From Spirochaetales bacterium (GTDB lineage: Bacteria; Spirochaetota; Spirochaetia; DSM-27196; PWMO01), in NCBI GenBank assembly GCA_007123465.1, contig SKLB01000332.1:1-5538 (forward strand): DNA of 5,538 nucleotides, read 5' to 3'. Below are positions 1-5,538 of this stretch, one piece after another. Below the pieces are notes generated by a model, which was not told the origin of the DNA, made no database searches, and saw only the letters and a list, made by a program, of their open reading frames with translations. Each line of letters starts with the position of its first letter. Position 1 is the stretch's first letter. A program made the position numbers and the translations under genes.

Positions 1-2768
1 GAGCTGAGCTCCTGGCAGACGCCGGAGTTGGCCACCAGCGCGAAACTCTCGTGCAGCGGCTTGAGGTAGATCTCTTTGAGCGCGGTGTCCACATCGGGCA
101 CCCCGCCACCGCGCAGCGAGTCGGCCAGCCGGGCGTAGTGCGCATACTCGTTGTCCGTAACCTCATAGATGTCGAGAAAGACCTGCGTCTGGTAGCCCTG
201 CAGCTGCACGTAGAGTCCGTTGTTGCACAGATCCGCAGAGTTGCGGATGTACCACAGTCCGCTGTTGTTCTCGTACATAAGGCAGAAGCTGCGATGGTCG
301 TTGTGCAGACCGAGCGCCTCGGCCAGGTGAACCTGTCGATGGCGGCGGTTACCGTGGTCATCCTTCTCGACGTAGCCGGCCGACAGCGACAGCCAGCCCC
401 AGACGGTCTGGTAGGCGTTGTTGTACAGCACCAGGCTGCGGGCGCCGTAGGCCTCGTTTGAGTAGGCGTAGACGTCCTCGTGCACCTGGCCGTGATCACC
501 CCACAGATCGTAGAGGTGGAAGTTGTCTACGCCGGAGAACTGGTAGCGGCGGCGCATCAACGGAAACAGCTCGCGCTGGTGACGGCCGACCAGCTCCATG
601 TCCGGCTTCTCCTGCCAGTAGGCGCGGCGGAACTCCATGCCGTACTTCTCGGCAAAGCCCTGCACCTGGCCGTGGCCAAACATCGGCAGGCCGGGCATGG
701 TCACCATTACGGTGGCAACGCCGAAGTACTTGTCTCCCTTGCCGAACTGCACCACCGCGGTCTCTTCATCGGGGTTATTCATGAAATTGACAAAGCGCTT
801 GAGGATGTTGGGGTCAAACTCCAGCGTGTTCTTGATTGTCTGGCGGTACTTGTCGTTGTCCTGGTCCTTGAGCATGTGCATGAAGGCGCTGTTGTAGACG
901 CGATGCATGCCGAGGGTGCGCACGAAGTAGCTCTCCATCATCCAGAAGGCTTCGGCCAGCAGCAGCGTGTCGGGGACCTCCTCGGCCACGCGATCGACTA
1001 CCTCGCGCCAGAACTCCTGCGGCATTGCCTGGTCGAATTCCTCGCTGCTCATGCCGTGCTCGGCGCGCGAGGCGATATCGCCGCCGGAGCCGGGCTCCGG
1101 GTACCACAGCCGTTGCACGTGCTTCTTGGCCAGCGTCATGGCGGCATCAAAGCGGATAATGGGGAAGTTACGCGCCACGTGCAGGATGGTCTGTATGACG
1201 GCCTCGCGCGTTTCAGGGTTGAGAAAGTCAAGCTGCGCGGTGTCGTTCCACGGCATACTGGTGCCGTCGTTGCCGTGGTAGATGAAGCGCTGGCGGCCGG
1301 AGTCGAAGTCGACGCGCTTGAAGACCACCGCGGCGTCGCTCTTGTCGTAGTAGTGGTCTTCCAGATAGATACCGACCCCATCCACCGGGGAGTGGTTCTC
1401 TCCGTTGAACGTGTAGGAGGGAAACGGCGAGTGCGGTAGTTGGACAAACCAGTCAGGGTGCTTTATCACCCAGGGCGAATCGATACCGGTGTGATTGGGT
1501 ACCATGTCGCTGGCAAGACGGATGCCGCGCGTTTTGCAGCGCGCGCGCAGGTTTTCGAGTGCCGGCCAGCCGCCGATTTCCTCTGCCACTTCGTACTCCA
1601 GCAGAGAATAGGCCGACGCCTCGGCCTCCGGATTGCCGCACATCTGCTTGATCTTCTTTGAGGCGCGGCTGCGGCTCCAGATGCCGATCAGCCACAGGGC
1701 GTTGAAGCCGGCCGCGGCGAACTGGTCGAGCTCCAGGTCTGGAATCTGGTCCAGGGTTGTGATCTGGCGCTGGTACTCCGCGGAGAGCTGATCGAGCCAC
1801 ACCAGCGCGCTCTTGGCGAGCATCACCACGTTGGGCATCCATTCGCGGTCGGGGCTGAAGCGCTCGTACTCGAGCATGCCCACGCGGCCGGGGCGCCGGC
1901 TGCCGAACTGCATGACCTCGGCCGGCCCGGGACCGCCGAAATGGGCCTTGCGCTCTTCTGCAATCAGGTCGAGGCTGCGCAGCAGCCGGAAGAGGTACTT
2001 GCCGATCCACGAACTCCAGCGGCGGCGAATGTAGCTCAGCTGTTCATCGAGCGAATCCGGGTGGGCCTTGATCGGCGCCAGCAGGGTCTCGATCAGCGTC
2101 AGGTTCTCAGGCCCGAAGGCCGGCTTGTCGGCAAAGAAATCCTGCAGCCCCCCGATGAGCGTGGTGTAGGCGGTGTCCGCGGCCAGGCTACGGTCCGCAA
2201 ACAGCTCGGCGTAGGGTGAGCAAGCTGGATTCTGATTTTCGATCCAGAGGATGATCAGTTCCTCCAGCGCGATGTCGCGGCCGCGGACACCATCGTGCAC
2301 GGCATCGAGGTAGGCCCGGCAGCTGGTCTCGCCCTGATAGACCTCGCGCGGCGGAAACGCGTTGCAGAACTGCTCCAGGGTGCGGTCGATCTCCTGCTCG
2401 CCGACCTGCTCGGCCAGAAACTGGCGCGCCTCGGCAATCAGGTCCTCACCAAACTGTTCCAGGTACGAGGAGATCACGTGATGCATGATCTCGTCTATCA
2501 GACCCATGGCGTTGATATCCCCGGCGCGCGCGGCCTGACCGGGGTGGTGCACCAGATCGCGGGTGTCGTTGATAGCCTGCGCGAACAGCCGCGCGGCGTG
2601 GAAGTCGGCAAAGACGACGTTACCGCGCAGGCTGAACAGCGATTGCTGGAACTGATACTTGTCGCGCGCGGTTCTGGCTACGTGAAACTCGCGCTGTCCG
2701 CTGCGCACCGGCAAAGGATGTACGGCCATCAGATTGAGTGATCGGCTGGGTGCAGTTTTAGCGGTCAT
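1..2768 (-). CDS. Large GH13 (alpha-amylase superfamily) glycoside hydrolase/transferase, 3' end beyond window
   Basis: The reading frame is open from ATG at 2768-2766 to base 1 (922 codons, no stop), so the C-terminus is missing. Residues 1-300 are mostly helical-looking with no signal peptide, implying a cytoplasmic protein. From about residue 305 a GH13 barrel is recognisable. Region I is DMVPNH (421-426). Region II is RFDAAM, with Arg539 and nucleophile Asp541. Region III is LLLAEAFW, with acid/base Glu606. Region IV is FMNNPDE, where Asp667 is kept but Pro666 replaces the usual His. Conserved-looking blocks include WNDTAQLDF (507-515) and GLPMFGHGQ (693-701). From memory this matches a family of roughly 1,100-residue uncharacterised amylase-like proteins that share the NNPDE form; that is recall, not a search. 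It presumably acts on alpha-1,4 or alpha-1,6 glucans, since it is coupled to malQ upstream, but hydrolase versus transferase cannot be decided. The GH13 assignment is firm; the substrate is unknown. Confidence 0.93.
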   Translation of the reverse strand, partial: MTAKTAPSRSLNLMAVHPLPVRSGQREFHVARTARDKYQFQQSLFSLRGNVVFADFHAARLFAQAINDTRDLVHHPGQAARAGDINAMGLIDEIMHHVISSYLEQFGEDLIAEARQFLAEQVGEQEIDRTLEQFCNAFPPREVYQGETSCRAYLDAVHDGVRGRDIALEELIILWIENQNPACSPYAELFADRSLAADTAYTTLIGGLQDFFADKPAFGPENLTLIETLLAPIKAHPDSLDEQLSYIRRRWSSWIGKYLFRLLRSLDLIAEERKAHFGGPGPAEVMQFGSRRPGRVGMLEYERFSPDREWMPNVVMLAKSALVWLDQLSAEYQRQITTLDQIPDLELDQFAAAGFNALWLIGIWSRSRASKKIKQMCGNPEAEASAYSLLEYEVAEEIGGWPALENLRARCKTRGIRLASDMVPNHTGIDSPWVIKHPDWFVQLPHSPFPSYTFNGENHSPVDGVGIYLEDHYYDKSDAAVVFKRVDFDSGRQRFIYHGNDGTSMPWNDTAQLDFLNPETREAVIQTILHVARNFPIIRFDAAMTLAKKHVQRLWYPEPGSGGDIASRAEHGMSSEEFDQAMPQEFWREVVDRVAEEVPDTLLLAEAFWMMESYFVRTLGMHRVYNSAFMHMLKDQDNDKYRQTIKNTLEFDPNILKRFVNFMNNPDEETAVVQFGKGDKYFGVATVMVTMPGLPMFGHGQVQGFAEKYGMEFRRAYWQEKPDMELVGRHQRELFPLMRRRYQFSGVDNFHLYDLWGDHGQVHEDVYAYSNEAYGARSLVLYNNAYQTVWGWLSLSAGYVEKDDHGNRRHRQVHLAEALGLHNDHRSFCLMYENNSGLWYIRNSADLCNNGLYVQLQGYQTQVFLDIYEVTDNEYAHYARLADSLRGGGVPDVDTALKEIYLKPLHESFALVANSGVCQELS
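2765..2768 (-). other. ATGA start/stop overlap between malQ and the GH13 gene
   Basis: The minus strand reads ATGA: ATG starts the GH13 frame and TGA ends malQ. This 4-nt overlap is the classic arrangement for translational coupling, so the two enzymes are probably made from one message in linked amounts. Confidence 0.9.
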
Positions 2769-4735
2769 GGTTGGCTCCTTGTGGTTCGGGTGGCAATCAG
2801 CGTCTGTAGCCCGCTGTTTGTCTGCACGCGTTCGAGCAGCTGCTCCAGGGATGCCGGCATGCGGTAGGTCCAGTTGACGTCATTGAAGGTGCCGGGCACG
2901 TTGACGCGTTCTTCCTCTGCGGCGGCCAGACGTAACTGCGGATCAACGGCAAACAGGTCCTGTATCTGAAACATGCAGATACGCGAACTGGTTTGAAGCA
3001 GCGCTTCGATGAAGCGCCAGGCGGTCTGCGGGGTGTAGTGCGGCTGCAGCGGCTCGCTGATGCCGTGAGCAGCCAGGATGGCGGCGCGCTCCTGATCATC
3101 GACTTCGCTCTCCCACCACTGGCGCAGCGTAGTGGTGTCGTGCACCGACGGGGCACAGACGGTTGCCTCGGGGAATTGGTCTATCGGGCGGTAGTTGACG
3201 CCGTCCGGCCGCGTCCAGCGCGGCAGACGCAGGCCCAGGATACCGAGGTCCTGCAGGGTAGCCGGTACGCAGTCGGGGATTACGCCGAGATCCTCGGCGC
3301 ACGCCAACATCGGCGTGGTGTGATTCATGAATGCCAGCAGCGCGCGACCGTGCTTCTCCCAGACTATCTCGGCGGCGTCATTGGCCCGCTGCACCAGCCG
3401 CTCGAAGCGGCGCTGCTCCTGCTGCGAGAGCTCGGCGTAGCGCGAGCAGTCGCGGAACAGCCACGCCGGTGCGAAGCTGTCGCCCTCGACGTGCAGCAGG
3501 GCACGGTCACGGTACCAGTCCAGCAGCGTCTGCGCGTCTGCTTCAGCAAGCCCGCCGCCGGCGATGCTCTTCTCGCCGGATACGCTGTCTGCAAAGACAA
3601 ACAGATCCTGGTCTTCCACCCGCTGCAAGAAGCGCCCGGTGATTTCATCGGAACGCTCGGCGAAGGCGGCGCGAATAGCGTCTCCGCGGATGTGGGGCTC
3701 GGCAAGCCAGCGGATGCGGCCGTCGTCGAACTCCACGCTGTGGAGCCGACCGCGCGTGATATAGTGCGACGGACTGAAGTAGCCGAGCGTACCGGAGAAG
3801 TGCACCGCCGGGATGGCCCAGATGCGGAAGAATCCGAGTACGTGGTCGATACGGAAGGCGTGATAGAACTTGTCGGCCTGCAGCAGCCGGCGCTTCCACC
3901 AGTCGTAGTCGCTGTCGGCCAGGTGATCCCAGTTGTAGATCGGAAAATCCCAGTTCTGGCCCAGCTCGCTGAACATGTCCGGCGGCGCGCCGGCGCGGAA
4001 ATCCGGGTTGAAGATGTCGCGGTGCGCCCAGGCGTCGGCGCTGTCTTCGTTCATCAGAATGGGCAGGTCACCCTTGAGCGCCACGCCGGCACTATCCAGC
4101 GCCTGCGCCGCTTGGCACAGTTGCTGCTCGAGACGCATCTGCAGCCAGGCGTGGTAGAGGCACGTACCGTCATCGAAGCCCTGCTGCCAGCGCTGATCAA
4201 TCTGTTGCAGCGTGGGGTCTCGCAGCTGATCCCAGTGGTGCCACGAGCGGTTGTGGTTCTGCTGTTTGAGGCTGCAGAACACCGCGTAGGGTCTGATCCA
4301 GGGGTTGTTGGCGATCCACTGTTGCAGTTCCGGCAAGGCGCGGATTTCACTGCTGCACTGTTGGAACGCTGCCCGCAGTATGCGTTGCTTCTCATCGAGT
4401 ACTTCGGCGTACTGCAGCGGGCCCGGCGGAGTAAAGCGCTCCAGCAGCTGCTGCACCTGGTCCAGCAGGCCGGCGGAGCGGACCTCGGGCAGGTCCTGCA
4501 GCCGGACATAGATGGGGTGCAACGCAAAAGCGCTCAGTGCGCTGTAGGGCGAGGACTGGGTGCCGGTGTCATTGACCGGCAGAATCTGAATGATCTGTGC
4601 GCCGATGCGGCTGCACCACTGCGCCAGCAGCGGCAGGTCGGCGAACTCGCCGATGCCGATTCCGCTGCCGGAGCGCAGCGCCGAGACCGGTACCAGGACA
4701 CCCGTGAGCTTGTGTTCAAACTGCGGAAACTTCAT
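2765..4735 (-). CDS. malQ: 4-alpha-glucanotransferase (GH77 amylomaltase / disproportionating enzyme), DPE2-like insert
   Basis: This 656-residue cytoplasmic enzyme transfers alpha-1,4-glucan segments between chains or to glucose or maltose, in maltodextrin and glycogen metabolism. GH77 signatures are present in order: SPYSALSAFALHP (62-74), nucleophile Asp297 in FRIDHVLGFFR, acid/base Glu481 in CAEDLGVIP, the third acid Asp533 in SVHDTTTLR, and the C-terminal block RVNVPGTFNDVNW (610-622). All catalytic residues are intact. Nucleophile and acid/base are 184 residues apart, against about 50 in compact amylomaltases. This points to an insert of roughly 130 residues, as in plant DPE2 and related bacterial enzymes. 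Unlike DPE2, no CBM20 starch-binding modules precede the catalytic domain, which begins within the first 10 residues. The ATG at 4735 has GAGG 8 nt upstream. The stop overlaps the start of the GH13 gene, suggesting an alpha-glucan operon. The family assignment is secure; preferred donor and acceptor are not known. Confidence 0.96.
   Translation of the reverse strand: MKFPQFEHKLTGVLVPVSALRSGSGIGIGEFADLPLLAQWCSRIGAQIIQILPVNDTGTQSSPYSALSAFALHPIYVRLQDLPEVRSAGLLDQVQQLLERFTPPGPLQYAEVLDEKQRILRAAFQQCSSEIRALPELQQWIANNPWIRPYAVFCSLKQQNHNRSWHHWDQLRDPTLQQIDQRWQQGFDDGTCLYHAWLQMRLEQQLCQAAQALDSAGVALKGDLPILMNEDSADAWAHRDIFNPDFRAGAPPDMFSELGQNWDFPIYNWDHLADSDYDWWKRRLLQADKFYHAFRIDHVLGFFRIWAIPAVHFSGTLGYFSPSHYITRGRLHSVEFDDGRIRWLAEPHIRGDAIRAAFAERSDEITGRFLQRVEDQDLFVFADSVSGEKSIAGGGLAEADAQTLLDWYRDRALLHVEGDSFAPAWLFRDCSRYAELSQQEQRRFERLVQRANDAAEIVWEKHGRALLAFMNHTTPMLACAEDLGVIPDCVPATLQDLGILGLRLPRWTRPDGVNYRPIDQFPEATVCAPSVHDTTTLRQWWESEVDDQERAAILAAHGISEPLQPHYTPQTAWRFIEALLQTSSRICMFQIQDLFAVDPQLRLAAAEEERVNVPGTFNDVNWTYRMPASLEQLLERVQTNSGLQTLIATRTTRSQP
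2775..2780 (-). promoter_or_regulatory. Shine-Dalgarno sequence of the GH13 gene, inside malQ
   Basis: The minus strand reads AAGGAG followed by the 6-nt spacer CCAACC and then ATG at 2768. This near-ideal ribosome binding site lies in the last codons of malQ (Thr-Arg-Ser) and fixes the GH13 start at 2768. Confidence 0.8.
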
Positions 4736-4803
4736 ACAGGCAACCTCGTTATGCTACGGGATTGGCAGAGAAAGCGCAACGGGAAGCTATCGGAAACGTA
4801 TGG
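4736..4803 (-). other. bfn-malQ intergenic gap, with only a weak promoter-like pair
   Basis: This 68-nt gap is the longest non-coding stretch in the window. No GC-rich hairpin with a following T-run is present, so no intrinsic terminator separates bfn from malQ. The minus strand has TTGCGC (4779-4774) and TAGCAT (4756-4751) with a 17-nt spacer, matching sigma70 consensus at only 3/6 and 4/6. Initiation there would leave a leader of under 10 nt that would not include the whole Shine-Dalgarno site, so it is doubtful. malQ may be read from upstream, or from a promoter inside bfn. Confidence 0.4.
4744..4747 (-). promoter_or_regulatory. Shine-Dalgarno sequence of malQ
   Basis: GAGG on the minus strand lies 8 nt before the ATG at 4735. 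It is a moderate match at acceptable spacing. It supports this start, which also coincides with the beginning of the recognisable GH77 domain. Confidence 0.6.
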
Positions 4804-5349
4804 TCAGAGATCCTTCATGGCGTCGCGGATGCGCGCCGCTTCTTCGTAGTTCTCTTCTTCGATTGCTTTCTCGAGCTCTTCCTGCAGCCGCCCCAACTCC
4901 AGATCTCCGGTGGTTGGACCGTCGGATCCGCCGGTCTCATCTTCGGTGATCAGGTTGATGGCGACCCCGGCTTCATCTACCACGGTCTCTGCGATGAACA
5001 GCGGGCAGCGCAGGCGCGCGGCCAGCCCGAGTGCATCCGAGGGCCGTGAGTCGATCGAGAGCTTCTTCATACCCTGTTTCATCAGAATACGCGCGTAGAA
5101 GGTGCCGTCTTTCAGATCGGTAATCTCAACTCTCTCGACCGCGACGTTGATCTTCTCCATAACCGAAATGAACAGATCGTGCGTGAGCGGCCGCGGCATC
5201 GGCACGTTGCCGAGCCCGATCAGGATCGATTGCGCCTCGAGCTGTCCGATAAAAATGGGAACCGCCCGCTCACTGCCGAGAGGTTTGACCAGCACCGCGT
5301 TTCCTTTATCCGTACGGGCAACGGTCCAAATCTCCGCTTCTACCAACAT
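4804..5349 (-). CDS. Bifunctional nuclease (BFN/DUF151) family protein with C-terminal UVR motif
   Basis: The protein has 181 residues. Residues 1 to about 135 form a BFN (DUF151) domain, shown by VPIFIGQLEAQSI (30-42) and the hallmark SRPSDALGLAARL (101-113). An acidic, Gly-rich linker (about 136-150) leads to a UVR motif at 155-181, with acidic helices around ENYEEAARIRDAMKDL like the UvrB-UvrC interaction helix. Plant BFN members are reported to have DNase/RNase activity and Thermotoga TM0160 has a known fold, but the bacterial role is not settled. The UVR tail suggests docking to a partner or to itself, not necessarily nucleotide excision repair. There is no signal peptide or membrane segment. 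The ATG start fits the usual family N-terminus (MLVEAEIW), although GGAGG lies only 1 nt before it; TTG as codon 2 would have 4 nt. The gene follows purQ by 12 nt and is probably cotranscribed. From memory the sequence is spirochaete-like. Confidence 0.9.
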   Translation of the reverse strand: MLVEAEIWTVARTDKGNAVLVKPLGSERAVPIFIGQLEAQSILIGLGNVPMPRPLTHDLFISVMEKINVAVERVEITDLKDGTFYARILMKQGMKKLSIDSRPSDALGLAARLRCPLFIAETVVDEAGVAINLITEDETGGSDGPTTGDLELGRLQEELEKAIEEENYEEAARIRDAMKDL

Positions 5350-5350
5350 G

Positions 5351-5355
5351 CCTCC
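5351..5355 (-). promoter_or_regulatory. Shine-Dalgarno sequence of the BFN gene, unusually close to its ATG
   Basis: GGAGG on the minus strand is separated from the annotated ATG (5349-5347) by a single C. The next codon, TTG (5346-5344), would have a 4-nt gap. No ATG, GTG or TTG lies between this site and the in-frame purQ stop. The true start is therefore one of these two adjacent codons, and the protein differs by at most one residue. Confidence 0.55.
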
Positions 5356-5361
5356 AATATA

Positions 5362-5538
5362 CTACAAATCGGCCGCAAATTGAACGCCATTGCGCATAAT
5401 CGTGAGCCCTGTGGGCTCGGAATCCTGGCCGCGGGTCCATTGCGGGTGCTGCAACCGGCTGCAGTACGCCTCCGGATGCGGCATCAGCCCCAACACGCGG
5501 CCGGTTGGATCGCAAATGCCGGCCACATCGTCCTCGGA
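5362..5538 (-). CDS. purQ: Phosphoribosylformylglycinamidine synthase, glutamine amidotransferase subunit/domain (C-terminal 58 residues)
   Basis: Only the last 58 codons are present; the frame is open to the right edge and ends at TAG (5364-5362). The fragment carries the class I glutamine amidotransferase signature GLMPHPE, with catalytic His (codon at 5478-5476) and Glu (codon at 5472-5470), preceded by GICDPTGRVL and followed by HPQWTRG. This combination is typical of the PurQ C-terminus. The enzyme releases ammonia from glutamine for the ATP-dependent FGAR to FGAM step of de novo purine synthesis, working with PurL and usually PurS. The catalytic Cys lies outside the window. The fragment could also be the C-terminal GATase domain of a long fused PurL; the PHPEAY...HPQW pattern favours the separate PurQ type. 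The product ends 12 nt before the BFN gene. Confidence 0.85.
   Translation of the reverse strand, partial: SEDDVAGICDPTGRVLGLMPHPEAYCSRLQHPQWTRGQDSEPTGLTIMRNGVQFAADL

Noticed and set aside
480..1439. A 319-codon plus-strand reading frame opposite the GH13 gene
   Set aside because: It is also in codon register with the GH13 frame, has low-complexity Val/Leu/His-rich translation, and is fully explained as a shadow of the GH13 catalytic region.
4751..4779. sigma70-like promoter pair TTGCGC / TAGCAT with 17-nt spacing upstream of malQ
   Set aside because: The matches are weak (3/6 and 4/6), and initiation would leave too short a leader for the malQ ribosome site. It is noted only within the intergenic entry.
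2993..4849. A 618-codon plus-strand reading frame opposite malQ
   Set aside because: It is in codon register with malQ on the other strand. Its stops would require TTA, CTA or TCA sense codons, which this high-GC gene rarely uses. The translation has no recognisable family and malQ is unambiguous.
5404..5418. Perfect 6-bp inverted repeat GAGCCC-TGT-GGGCTC
   Set aside because: It lies inside the purQ coding region and is not followed by a T-run on the minus strand, so it is not a credible terminator. A repeat of this size is expected by chance in GC-rich sequence.
1..5538. Search by eye for CRISPR repeats, tRNA or rRNA genes, insertion sequences and riboswitches
   Set aside because: Nearly every base is accounted for by four coding regions. 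The only gaps are 68 and 12 nt, too short for these elements, and no direct repeats or terminal inverted repeats stood out.

Overview
The window is compact and high in GC (roughly 60% by eye). All four real genes lie on the minus strand, so the layout is best read from base 5538 down to base 1. In transcription order they are: (1) the 3' end of a purQ-type glutamine amidotransferase gene of purine synthesis; (2) a complete gene for a bifunctional-nuclease (BFN/DUF151) protein with a C-terminal UVR motif; (3) a complete gene for a GH77 4-alpha-glucanotransferase (MalQ, disproportionating enzyme); and (4) the first 922 codons of a very large GH13 (alpha-amylase superfamily) protein that runs off the left edge. 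The last gene has no stop codon inside the window, so a search limited to complete reading frames misses it although it fills half the window.

Spacing suggests tight transcriptional packing. purQ and bfn are 12 nt apart and in the same frame, bfn and malQ are 68 nt apart, and malQ and the GH13 gene overlap by 4 nt (ATGA), with a good Shine-Dalgarno sequence inside the end of malQ. No convincing terminator or strong promoter is visible anywhere. The malQ-GH13 pair is probably a functional unit for alpha-glucan (glycogen or maltodextrin) metabolism: MalQ shuffles glucan chains, and the GH13 enzyme presumably hydrolyses or transfers on the same class of substrate. The purQ-bfn pair looks like housekeeping neighbours with no obvious metabolic link to the glucan genes.

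Organism: the BFN-UVR protein resembles, from memory, those of spirochaetes, and a high-GC free-living Spirochaeta-like bacterium would fit. This is an inference from one protein and is only moderately secure. No RNA gene, mobile element, CRISPR array or sizeable repeat was seen. The most interesting object is the GH13 protein: it has about 300 residues of predicted helical N-terminal sequence of unknown function before the catalytic barrel, and in catalytic region IV the normally near-invariant His-Asp is Pro-Asp. The MalQ is also of the less common type with a long insert between its catalytic residues, as in plant DPE2.
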